40,444 nucleotides of DNA from positions 1 to 40,444 of the forward strand of contig JAPOXR010000056.1 of assembly GCA_026706985.1 (NCBI GenBank). Direction: 5' to 3'. The notes under the pieces were generated by a model that saw nothing but the letters and a program-made list of their open reading frames with translations, was not told the DNA's origin and ran no database searches. A program made the position numbers and the translations under genes. Numbering within the stretch: the first letter of the stretch is position 1; each line of letters starts with the position of its first letter. Shown here piece by piece: positions 1-7,295 of this stretch. This stretch comes from Paracoccaceae bacterium. Lineage in GTDB: Bacteria > Pseudomonadota > Alphaproteobacteria > Rhodobacterales > Rhodobacteraceae.

Positions 1-439
1 GCTGCGCCAGCCGCGCCAGGGTCAGCTCCTTGATGATCCGGTTGGCGCTCATGCGACGGGCGCCGAACAGCCGGTCCCAGCCCATGGAGGCGTAAACCCC
101 GCCGAACACCTCCCGGATGCCGGCATCCACCCGGCCGCCGTGACGGCATTCGGAGACATCCACCCCGAAGGGCTCCGGGTTCTCCGCCGCACGGCGTGAG
201 CGGAGGGTCAGATCCGCCAGCTCCTTCGGCGTGAACAGCGGCGCGGTGCCGCTGTCCTCCGCCTTCAGCTCCTCGAGGATGAACTCCGCCACCCCCTCGA
301 GCCTCTCCAGCTCCTCCTCCCCGTGCGCTGTTCCGACATGGCGCAGCACTCTCTGGCGCACCTTGTCACCCGTCCGCACGGACTTGACGATCTGGACCTT
401 GGTCCTGTCCTCACCGGCTTTTTTGCGTCTTATGAACAT
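1..439 (-). CDS. IS1634-type (IS4 superfamily) transposase, N-terminal part, runs off left edge
   Basis: The minus-strand reading frame is open from ATG at 439-437 to the window edge, about 146 residues. It starts MFIRRKKAGED, then KVQIVKSVRTGDKVRQRVLRH, a long acidic helix (EELERLEGVAEFILEELKAE), and GVYASMGWDRLFG before the edge. This layout, a basic beta-rich start followed by VRQRVLRHVG-like and GxxxxWxxLG-like segments, is typical of the N-terminus of IS1634-type DDE transposases. The catalytic residues lie outside the window, so activity cannot be judged. The first 48 bases upstream of the start (440-487) presumably hold the element's terminal inverted repeat, which I cannot delimit without the other end. 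The next gene on the same strand seems to be cut at about this point. Family assignment is from recognition of the sequence. Confidence 0.75.
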   Translation of the reverse strand, partial: MFIRRKKAGEDRTKVQIVKSVRTGDKVRQRVLRHVGTAHGEEELERLEGVAEFILEELKAEDSGTAPLFTPKELADLTLRSRRAAENPEPFGVDVSECRHGGRVDAGIREVFGGVYASMGWDRLFGARRMSANRIIKELTLARLAQ

Positions 440-487
440 AAGCCCGCTGTAAGCGTTTCCGCCGCCGGAGTCAACAGAAAAATATCT

Positions 488-1084
488 TTAGGGCACTACA
501 TCGGCGATTTCCGGAGCAGACCACACGAAACCCGGTGGAGAGTGGAAACACAAAACAGAAACCCGGGGAAAATGTCTGAAGTCAAGAGAGTTACCGGCCA
601 TGGTTGTGAGCCAATGGTAGGCCGCCAGCAAATCAGGGTTGTCCCGGGCAAGTGTCTTGAATTTGCTGTGCTGCTTTCGGAGCACCTCGAACACAAGCCT
701 GGCATCATGTTCCGGGTCGCTGGCACTGCCGTCCTGCAACCGTGCGTCCTTATCGTGTTTCACCAGTTTGTGATACGGATTCCTCGGAAAGGCGAGCGGA
801 TTGAGCCAAAGCGTGTCGATCGGGGGTTTCGTCAGGATGCTCAGGTTGGCCCGTGCTTTCCGCAGGTAACATAGGTCATGTTTGATCACATTATGGCCGA
901 GCACGAATTCCACACTGGCGGCATAATCATCAAGCTCGGGCAGCGCGTCGCTGCAATTGTCACCCGTACGTTTCAGACTTCCGGTAGTTTTGCGGATGGC
1001 AGCGAAGCTGAAGATTTGCCGCCTGCTCGGATTAACCTCAAGATCAATTGCTACGCAGCGCTTGAGCAGACAGTCCACCGACAT
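488..1084 (-). pseudogene. DEDD (DnaQ-like) exonuclease domain fragment, probably from a RecQ-type helicase, 3' end lost at the IS boundary
   Basis: The 198-residue frame carries the pattern of a 3'-5' exonuclease fold: CVAIDLEV near residue 11 (Asp and Glu of motif I), GHNVIKHDLCYLRKA around residues 63-77 (motif II Asp), and DPEHDARLVFEVL around residue 122 (motif III). Some RecQ-family helicases carry such a domain in front of the helicase core, and this fragment resembles that arrangement. No helicase motif follows. The frame ends in IADVVP and a stop at 490-488, next to the presumed end of the IS1634-type element, so the stop codon is probably supplied by the element. What I see is a domain-sized fragment next to a transposase. 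The RecQ link and the truncation are inferences. A stand-alone small exonuclease is the alternative. Confidence 0.5.
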
Positions 1085-1922
1085 CGACTAAATCTAACTT
1101 TCACAATCCGGGAAGTGGTATCAAATGCGCAGATATAGTCTAAGCAGGTGCAAGCGACCACAGCATCTATCAGTAAATGATCCGGGAGCGCAACTCGCTG
1201 GACCGTTCGATAAGCCCGCCAAAATGCAATAGAATACCAATACATCAATGCGGGTATTCGGGACACCTGCCCCGGTCTCTCGGACACTTCGATTGAAACC
1301 AACGAATTGCCAATAAGGTTTACACCGGTGACGCAGTGAATTGACCCGACCGGCGAAGCTGGTTGCCTGTGATGATGACCATAAGCGAGGCGCCGGATTG
1401 TCACCAGTTTCCCCGCACGCTCGCCGTGCTGAGGGAGGACATGGAAACGCTCGAGGCTGAACACAGGCAGACAAGGCATGGCTCGATTCTGAGCAGTTCG
1501 GGCGTGGCAAATCCAACTTCCTGTGGAACATCGTTTGGCGATTGCCATGACAACACTGACAATTGGTGTCATCGCCATCCGGTGAATTTCCGGCGACTGG
1601 TCGCATGTTGTTGAGACAGCTTACGCTGGCTGATCTCATAGGCACGAAGCGAAGATAGAGAGATAAATCCGGTTAACGTCTCACCGGCACGAGAGTTGCC
1701 TCAACCCCGGGCGCATAAAGATTAATCAACCGTGCGCGGCAAAAGCCGATCGGACTGCTGGCCCGTTCAATTGAGATTCGGGACCCTCCCGATTTCAAGC
1801 TCACTGCACTTGTCGCTGAAAGAGCAGCTTTTGCCGTCGGGTGTCGTTGTCCATGTTGGGATTGGCTTGAAGGCTGCTCTGGCCGACGCTAGCATGCGGC
1901 GAGGCAGCGTGAGGATATACTA
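1085..1922. other. 838-base stretch with no gene I can support
   Basis: Open frames of 80-175 codons occur here on both strands, but their translations are rich in Cys, Arg, Pro, Ser and His, overlap each other antisense and match no family I recognise. One short plus-strand stretch near 1465-1550 (containing KAWLDSEQFGRGKSNF) reads like protein but is closed by stops on both sides, so it could be a scrap of a decayed gene. The last 100 bases should hold the promoter of the NDUFA9-like gene; a GTGAGG Shine-Dalgarno-like sequence lies just before its start. Confidence 0.5.
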
Positions 1923-2921
1923 TTGTCGGGAATCGCAACCGTTTTCGGTGGGTCTGGATTTGTCGGGCGCTATATTGTTCAACGCCTGGCGCGGGCGAAA
2001 TGGCGGGTGCGTGTCGCGGTGCGGCGACCGAATGAGGCGTTGTTTGTCCGACCATACGGCACCCCCGGGCAGGTGGAGGTGGTCGGCACCAATATCCGTA
2101 ATGAGCAATCTGTCGCGAGAGCCGTCAAGGGTGCCGATGTGGTTATCAATTGTGTTGGTATTCTGGTTGAGACAAGAAGTCAGAAATTCAGCGCTGTTCA
2201 TGGCGAGGCTGCCGGTCGGGTGGCGAGGCTCGCGGCGGCGGCGGGGGCCAGGCGGCTGATCCATATCTCCTCGATCGGGGCAGATCCGGAAAGCGAAAGC
2301 CGCTATGCGCGTAGCAAAGGCCTCGGCGAGGCGGCGATCCTCGACGCTTTCGGCGAGGCGGTCATCCTGCGGCCATCGGTGGTATTCGGCCCCGAAGATC
2401 GGTTTTTCAATAAATTCGCGGCGATTGCGCGTTTGTCACCGGTGGTTCCGGTGATTTGCGGCAACACCCGCTTCCAGCCGGTTTATGTGGGCGATATCGC
2501 CGCCGCGGCGATGTCGGCCGTGGAAAACAACGGTTGTTCAGGGATATTCGAGCTTGGCGGCCCGGAGGTGGAATCTTTCCGTTCTCTGCTGCAGCGGATG
2601 CTGTTCTGCATTCGCCGCCGCAGGCTGGTTTTGGAGATTCCGCTGCCCCTTGCCCGGATGAAAGCCGGCTCGCTTGATATCCTGCAGTTTGTGTCAGCGG
2701 GGCTTTTCGTCAATCGGTTCATCACCCTCGACCAGACAAGACAGCTTGGTCATGACAATACCGTCAGCGGCAATGAAGGCGTATTCAGCGATCTCGGCAT
2801 TGACCCGACAGCGATGGATGCGGTGTTTGATTCATATCTGTACCGATTCCGTCCGTCCGGGCAGTTCACCGCCATCCATGAATCTTCAGCGGTAATCCGG
2901 AAAGGCGGTGAGCGGCATTGA
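1923..2921 (+). CDS. NDUFA9-like NAD(P)-binding epimerase/dehydratase-fold protein (complex I accessory type)
   Basis: This 332-residue extended short-chain dehydrogenase-fold protein has the dinucleotide-binding GGSGFVG at residues 9-15. Further conserved blocks are GADVVINCVGILVE, the RRLIHISSIGAD strand and the substrate-side YARSKGLGEAAI, followed by VILRPSVVFGPEDRFFNKF. These blocks are characteristic of the NDUFA9/39-kDa complex I subunit family, which binds NADPH tightly and stabilises respiratory complex I. In alphaproteobacteria it is usually a single gene outside the nuo operon, as here. The Tyr-x-x-x-Lys pair of active SDRs is represented by Y-A-R-S-K. The start is TTG at 1923, chosen because the glycine-rich loop needs a short N-terminus and a GTGAGG sequence precedes it. 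It is flanked by decayed sequence on both sides but is itself intact. Confidence 0.85.
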   Translation: MSGIATVFGGSGFVGRYIVQRLARAKWRVRVAVRRPNEALFVRPYGTPGQVEVVGTNIRNEQSVARAVKGADVVINCVGILVETRSQKFSAVHGEAAGRVARLAAAAGARRLIHISSIGADPESESRYARSKGLGEAAILDAFGEAVILRPSVVFGPEDRFFNKFAAIARLSPVVPVICGNTRFQPVYVGDIAAAAMSAVENNGCSGIFELGGPEVESFRSLLQRMLFCIRRRRLVLEIPLPLARMKAGSLDILQFVSAGLFVNRFITLDQTRQLGHDNTVSGNEGVFSDLGIDPTAMDAVFDSYLYRFRPSGQFTAIHESSAVIRKGGERH

Positions 2922-2979
2922 GGCCCGCTGCACGTGGTGTCGTCAAAGGCGGTAGCCCGGACGGTGTGGCAAGCGGCTT

Positions 2980-3321
2980 CTACTCGCTTTCGACAGTGGT
3001 TACGGCGCCGAGGTTCAGCCCGCTATCCGTTTCGCTGCCAAAATCAAATGTGATGGAAAAGCCGCTGACCGGGTTGACTTGGTCACCGTCATAGGCGACG
3101 CCCATTTTTGCCCGGCCGCTGATGCGGATGGGGCTATTGGTGTCTGGCTCGATAATCTGGTTCCGGGCATTGCAGAGATGCTGCAGATCAATCCGCAAGG
3201 CGCATTCCTGCAGTGGCGGTGCCTCTTGACCGAATTCCAGGCCAACGGTCTGGCCGGGATCAGCGGAAGCCGCATGTGCACATGCGGCGATGATGACCGA
3301 AGAGAAGATTATGCGGCACAT
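2980..3321 (-). CDS. Small secreted porin-like protein, probably a truncated porin
   Basis: From ATG at 3321 the protein has 113 residues. It starts with a clear signal peptide, MCRIIFSSVIIAACAHAASA, with likely cleavage before DPGQTV. The C-terminal half, RISGRAKMGVAYDG ... GFSITFDFGSETDSGLNLGA, closely resembles the first beta-hairpins of alphaproteobacterial trimeric porins. Those proteins normally exceed 280 residues, whereas this one stops right after the first strands. I see no continuation downstream in another frame before the neighbouring NDUFA9-like gene, which ends 58 bases away. It is therefore either a remnant or a small porin-domain protein. The frame is open for another 98 codons upstream, but that part is antisense to an IS remnant and lacks a signal peptide. 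A GGGGTGG sequence lies just before the chosen ATG. Confidence 0.5.
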   Translation of the reverse strand: MCRIIFSSVIIAACAHAASADPGQTVGLEFGQEAPPLQECALRIDLQHLCNARNQIIEPDTNSPIRISGRAKMGVAYDGDQVNPVSGFSITFDFGSETDSGLNLGAVTTVESE

Positions 3322-3379
3322 GGCATCCACCCCGTTTGGCCGTGAAACCATAATGCATTTACCCGGATTGAAGCAAGGA

Positions 3380-4209
3380 GATGCCGGGGCACTGGCAAGG
3401 CAATGCAGGATTTGCGGAGGCCGGACATGCACCGGCATGGCGCTTTCCGGGCGTTTGGGAGAGGAATTCCTCCGCCGCTTCATGACGCCCGGACAGGTCA
3501 GGGTTGACGGCAGGTCCAACGGGATCACGGCGATGCCGGCGCTTCCCGGCATTGAAGGCAGTGTTGTGACCGTCGATGCCATGCGCACGATACGGGCGAC
3601 GGCGGAGGCGGTCACGACGGGGTGGCACCTGTGCCTTGGCGCTCAAGGGCAACCAGGAGACGTTTCACGGTGATGTCCGGATCCATATGGCGGACCCGGA
3701 GAGCGCGGAAAAGATTGTATGTCTCAATGACGTGGACAAGGATCAAGGCCGCACCGGGATCCATGAGGCGGCCGTCTGCCACGGTGTCGACATGCCGGGA
3801 CCGGCATCACCGGCCCGCAGGCCGTCGGGAATGTCACCGCGGCACGGGAGAGCAGGGAGGAACAGAGTGTGGAGACCCGTTACTTTCTTCTCGGCGGAAG
3901 GCCCGGTCCGGAGCGGTTCCTCAGGACTGTACGGCGCATCGGGTTGTGGAAAACTCCCTCCGCCGGGTACTGGACGTGGCCATGGGAGAGGACAGCCTGC
4001 GCAACCGTAAGGATAACGGTCCGGAGAACCCGGCGCTGATGCGGAAGCCGGCGCTCAACCCGGCGCGGGTCACGCCGACAGCGGAAATGGAATCAATGCG
4101 CGGCAGGCTGATGAGGGCCGGACGGGACAATGACTTCCTGTTGAAACTCATCAGCTCAGCATCAAACCCCGCAAAGGACGCCAAACCCGGGAAAATCCAA
4201 ACGCGATAG
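3380..4209 (+). pseudogene. ISAs1-family transposase remnant, internally deleted and frameshifted (copy 1)
   Basis: Pieces of an ISAs1 transposase are readable in three different plus-strand frames. Near 3408-3480 is ICGGRTCTGMALSGRLGEEFLRRF. At about 3505-3600 comes VDGRSNGITAMPALPGIEG, then VVTVDAM. After a frameshift near 3635 the sequence reads ALKGNQETFHGDV. Another shift gives ETRYFLLGG near 3870. A last shift near 3945 gives VVENSLRRVLDVAMGEDSLR and then RAGRDNDFLLKLI at the C-terminus. In intact ISAs1 transposases the first two pieces are separated by roughly a hundred residues, including the segment around IDGKTLR, which is missing here. The gene cannot encode a transposase. The stop at 4209 lies inside the right terminal repeat. 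Confidence 0.75.
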
Positions 4210-4214
4210 CCCTG
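4198..4214 (+). repeat. Right terminal repeat of ISAs1 remnant copy 1
   Basis: CAAACGCGATAGCCCTG follows the DNDFLLKLI end of the transposase remnant. It matches the repeat at 4816-4832 at 16 of 17 positions. The CGCGAT-GCCCTG core is the kind of end I associate with ISAs1-family elements. Confidence 0.6.
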
Positions 4215-4489
4215 CGGTTCGGCTATCGGAGCAGCACATTCACCGTAGTGCGAAATGTACTGTGAATGTGACTCAGGATCTTCAGTCCCAGAATCCCAGC
4301 TTTCCGAAGGCATGGTGCCGCTGGTTCTACAGCGGACGGCGGCGTTTCAGCGGCTTGCCGGTCGCGGAGACGAAGCCGCCGGAAGCTTATAGGAATCCCG
4401 CCGTTTCAAACACCGGGCGGTCCCTGGCGGCATCGGGCAATGGAATGGGTCGCAGTCTTTCGGCGAGTGAGATCCGGCTGCGGCAGTGA

Positions 4490-4740
4490 AGCCCGTCACG
4501 GCCGTGTTCCTGTTGGACCTGCCGTCAACCCTGATCTGTCCGAGCGTCAGGCGCGCACCGGTGGCGGAGGAATTCTTCTCTCGAGCGCCGGAAATGCGCC
4601 ATGCAGTTTCAAGTCTGACCTCCGCAAATCACACACAGAAGCGCGGTCATCAGCATTTCTTGGAGATTGTGACCGGCCGCGTTACCAATCCGGGGTCTTC
4701 CACCCCGTCGAATATCCGTGCGAAGTCCCACACTTACCTG
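4490..4740 (-). pseudogene. ISAs1-family transposase remnant, N-terminal part (copy 2, inverted)
   Basis: On the minus strand, reading down from about 4740, one frame gives RIGNAAGHNLQEMLMTALL and then CVICGGQT and a stop. This is the N-terminal conserved block of ISAs1 transposases. An upstream VEDP reads in a neighbouring frame, so there is a frameshift. Further down, 4490-4600 matches copy 1 (3430-3540) in inverted orientation and reads GQIRVDGRSN, the same fused junction as GQVRVDGRSN in copy 1. The remainder toward 4480 fades out. No intact product is possible. Confidence 0.6.
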
Positions 4741-4815
4741 CGTCATCCCCGCCTCAGCTTGTTGTTTCTCAACAGGGAATCATACAACCAGACAGAAACC
4801 AATAGGAAATATTTT

Positions 4816-4832
4816 CAAACGCGATTGCCCTG
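4816..4832 (-). repeat. Terminal repeat of ISAs1 remnant copy 2
   Basis: On the plus strand this reads CAAACGCGATTGCCCTG; on the minus strand it is the outward left end of copy 2. It lies about 20 bases past the uppP stop codon, so the element inserted directly downstream of uppP without damaging it. Confidence 0.55.
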
Positions 4833-4852
4833 GGGGCACTGGGCGGGGCGGA

Positions 4853-5656
4853 TCATTGCAGCCAGGCGATGGCCAGCAGGACACAACCCAATAGAACCCG
4901 ATAATAGACAAAGGGCGCGAAGCTGAAGCGCCGCAGCATTCCAATCATCAGCGCCAGCGCTGCAAGGGCGAACGCGAAGGAGAGCGCTGCGACCAGAGCC
5001 GCCTCCCTGAGGGCAATGCCGTCGCCCGCCGCAATGACCTCCAGGAGTGACAGCACGCAGGCGGCTCCGATGACCGGTATTGCCATCAGCATTGCCAGCC
5101 GGACCGCATCTTTCCGCCCGTATCCACAGAGCCGCGCCGCTGTGATCGTCACACCGGAACGCGAGGCGCCCGGAATGAGCGCCGCCATCTGCCACAGACC
5201 GAAGATCACCGCGTGGCGGAGCGTCCAGCCTTCCGCGGTCCGGGTCGTCGGGCGGGTATTGTCGCTCCAGTAAAGCAGCACCCCAAATCCCATCGTCGCC
5301 AACCCGATAACGCTCAGGTTCCGCAATTCCTGATCAAATCCCGCAATTCTGATGAGTGCCCCGGCGATGACAACCGGGACAGTCGCTGCGATCAGGCAGA
5401 GTGCCAGCCGCGCATCGGCTGAGGCATGCCTGCCTCGAACGAGATCAATGAAGCCGCGGCAGATCTTTCCGACTTCGTTGCGGAAATAGAAAATCACCGC
5501 TCCCAGCGAACCCGCATGGGCAGCGACATCGACCGTCAATCCCTGATCCCGGAGGCCGGTCAGGAGCGGAATCAGCGCCAGATGCCCAGATGAGGATATC
5601 GGGAGAAACTCGGTGATTCCCTGGACTGCCGCCAGCAGGCAAAGATGCAACAGCAT
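4853..5656 (-). CDS. uppP: Undecaprenyl-diphosphatase
   Basis: This integral membrane enzyme of 267 residues removes a phosphate from undecaprenyl diphosphate, recycling the lipid carrier for peptidoglycan and other surface polymers. It contributes to bacitracin tolerance. Both family signatures are present: QGITEFLPISSSGH at residues 12-25, with Gln12/Glu16 in place of the usual (E/Q)xxxE pair and the conserved His25, and PGASRSG in the middle of the protein. About eight hydrophobic segments are spread along the length, which is normal for the family. The start could be ATG at 5656 or the adjoining GTG at 5659; I prefer the ATG. It is transcribed divergently from gltD across an AT-rich intergenic region and ends next to an ISAs1 remnant. 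Confidence 0.93.
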   Translation of the reverse strand: MLLHLCLLAAVQGITEFLPISSSGHLALIPLLTGLRDQGLTVDVAAHAGSLGAVIFYFRNEVGKICRGFIDLVRGRHASADARLALCLIAATVPVVIAGALIRIAGFDQELRNLSVIGLATMGFGVLLYWSDNTRPTTRTAEGWTLRHAVIFGLWQMAALIPGASRSGVTITAARLCGYGRKDAVRLAMLMAIPVIGAACVLSLLEVIAAGDGIALREAALVAALSFAFALAALALMIGMLRRFSFAPFVYYRVLLGCVLLAIAWLQ

Positions 5657-5659
5657 CAC

Positions 5660-5849
5660 GGGGCAGACACCCGGATTATTTGTGCCATCAGCATAATAGG
5701 TAATAGTTTATGATATAAATAATGGCATTTGAATCGACCAATTCCCGGGGAAGAATGAACATCCGCCAAAAATATCATAATTGCTGACTTTTATTTCTGA
5801 GATGAATGATGTAATCAACCTGTCCCTTTTGAACCCGGAGCCTGAATCC
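5660..5849. promoter_or_regulatory. AT-rich divergent promoter region, uppP / gltD
   Basis: This stretch is clearly AT-richer than its surroundings, particularly 5680-5810, and contains GATATAAAT near 5713-5721 as a possible -10 region. I looked for a sigma-54 element of the GG-N10-GC type, because gltBD is often under nitrogen control, and found none convincing. Confidence 0.35.
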
Positions 5850-7283
5850 ATGGCCAGTAACAAGATGCTCGCTTTTGTCGAACTTGGCAAGGAAATGCCG
5901 GTGAAACGCGAGGCCGGGTCAAGGGTTTCGGACTTCCGCGAGATTTACGATGAATACGCTCCGGAAAGGGCGGCTGCCCAGGCTGCCCGCTGTTCGCAAT
6001 GCGGCGTTCCTTATTGTCAGACTCACTGCCCACTGCACAATAATATCCCGGATTGGCTGCGCCTGACCGCGGGTGGAAGATTGCGGGAAGCCTATGAACT
6101 CAGCCAGGCAACCAATACTTTTCCTGAAATCTGTGGCCGCATCTGTCCGCAGGACAGGCTGTGCGAGGGCAATTGTGTCATCGAGCAGTCGGGGCATGGC
6201 ACCGTCACCATCGGGTCGGTGGAGAAATACCTGACGGAACTGGCCTGGAATGAGGGTTGGGTGCGGCCTGTGCGGCCGCATCAGGAAACCGGTCTGTCTG
6301 TCGGCGTCATCGGCAGCGGACCGGCCGGGCTTGCCGCCGCCGACCGGTTGCGCCGGCAGGGAGCGCGGGTGAGCGTCTATGAACGGAGTGACCGCGCCGG
6401 CGGTTTGCTGACCTACGGCATTCCCGGCTTCAAACTTGAAAAACATGCGGTGATGCGGCGGGTTGAATTGCTCGAGGAAGGCGGGGTTGAAATCCGGCTG
6501 AATTGCGAAATCGGCATCGATATCGCGTTTGATGAAATCCGCCGGCGACATGACGCGCTGTTCGTTGCCACCGGAGTTTACCGAGCGCGTGAACTTGACT
6601 GTCCAGGCACCGGCCTCGGCAATATCGTACCGGCGCTGGAATATCTTACCGCTTCAAACCGCAAGAGTTTCGGCGATGCGGTGCCGGAGTTTGACAGCGG
6701 ACAACTCAATGCAAGCGGCAAGCGCGTTGTTGTCATCGGCGGAGGCGACACCGCGATGGATTGTGTGCGCACCGCGGTCCGCCAGGGCGCACAGTCGGTG
6801 AAATGCCTGTACCGGCGGGACTGGAAGAACATGCCGGGATCCCGCCGCGAAGTTTCCAATGCGCAGGAAGAAGGCGTTGAATTCGTGTGGCTGACGCGGC
6901 CGAGGGCGTTTCTCGGCGACAGGGATGTGACGCACGCTCTGGCGGCGCGTATGCGTCTCGGGCCGCCGGACGCGACCGGGCGGCGATCGCCGGAGCCGGT
7001 TCCGGAGTCGGACTTCCGCGAGGATGCGGATCTGGTCATCAAGGCGCTGGGATTTGAACCGGAGGATCTGGCGGCCGGATGGGGCGCGGACTCGCCGGAA
7101 GTCACCGGCTGGGGAACTGTGAAGACGGAGTTTCGCACGCATTCAACCAATCTTCCGGATGTGTGGGCTGGTGGCGATATCGTGCGTGGCGCGAGCCTTG
7201 TTGTCTGGGCCATCCGCGATGGACGCGAGGCGGCGGACTCAATTCTTCGGCATGCCTCGGCGGCAATCAGGACGGCCGCCTGA
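5850..7283 (+). CDS. gltD: Glutamate synthase (NADPH) small (beta) subunit
   Basis: The 477-residue FAD/NADPH oxidoreductase feeds electrons from NADPH to the large subunit, which makes two glutamates from glutamine and 2-oxoglutarate. The N-terminal iron-sulfur domain has two Cys sets, Cys48/51/56/60 (CSQCGVPYCQTHC) and Cys95/99/105/109 (CGRICPQDRLCEGNC). The FAD-binding GSGPAG is at residues 155-160 and the NADPH-binding GGGDTAMD at 297-304. Length is normal. I chose ATG at 5850 because GGAG lies about nine bases upstream and MASNKMLAFVELGKE is a typical family start; the frame is open up to 5781. gltB follows after 12 bases, so the two are co-transcribed in the order gltD-gltB. Confidence 0.95.
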   Translation: MASNKMLAFVELGKEMPVKREAGSRVSDFREIYDEYAPERAAAQAARCSQCGVPYCQTHCPLHNNIPDWLRLTAGGRLREAYELSQATNTFPEICGRICPQDRLCEGNCVIEQSGHGTVTIGSVEKYLTELAWNEGWVRPVRPHQETGLSVGVIGSGPAGLAAADRLRRQGARVSVYERSDRAGGLLTYGIPGFKLEKHAVMRRVELLEEGGVEIRLNCEIGIDIAFDEIRRRHDALFVATGVYRARELDCPGTGLGNIVPALEYLTASNRKSFGDAVPEFDSGQLNASGKRVVVIGGGDTAMDCVRTAVRQGAQSVKCLYRRDWKNMPGSRREVSNAQEEGVEFVWLTRPRAFLGDRDVTHALAARMRLGPPDATGRRSPEPVPESDFREDADLVIKALGFEPEDLAAGWGADSPEVTGWGTVKTEFRTHSTNLPDVWAGGDIVRGASLVVWAIRDGREAADSILRHASAAIRTAA

Positions 7284-7295
7284 AAGGACGCAGCT

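Larger units (their letters stand above)
3380..4832. mobile_element. Two inverted, decayed ISAs1-family element remnants
   Basis: Copy 1 (plus strand) runs from about 3380 to its right terminal repeat at 4198-4214. Copy 2 (minus strand) runs from its left terminal repeat at 4832-4816 down to about 4480. Both carry the same distinctive block, including a shared GTTGACGGCAGGTCCAAC, in opposite orientations. The stretch between them (4215-4479) holds no gene I recognise. Both copies join an ISAs1 N-terminal segment directly to a much later segment, so they appear to descend from one element that already had an internal deletion. Boundaries at 3380 and 4480 are approximate. Confidence 0.65.

Noticed and set aside
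1051-1645. Two overlapping minus-strand frames of about 175 codons
   Set aside because: They overlap each other in different frames, are rich in Cys, Arg and Pro, have no recognisable domain, and one runs into the exonuclease fragment. Taken as chance frames in GC-rich DNA.
3322-3615. N-terminal extension of the porin-like protein to 211 residues
   Set aside because: The extra sequence is antisense to the ISAs1 remnant and would bury the signal peptide in the middle of the protein.
4238-4266. Imperfect inverted repeat TTCACCGTA ... TACTGTGAA between the IS remnants
   Set aside because: One mismatch in nine, low GC stem and no gene to regulate; could be chance or an old element end.
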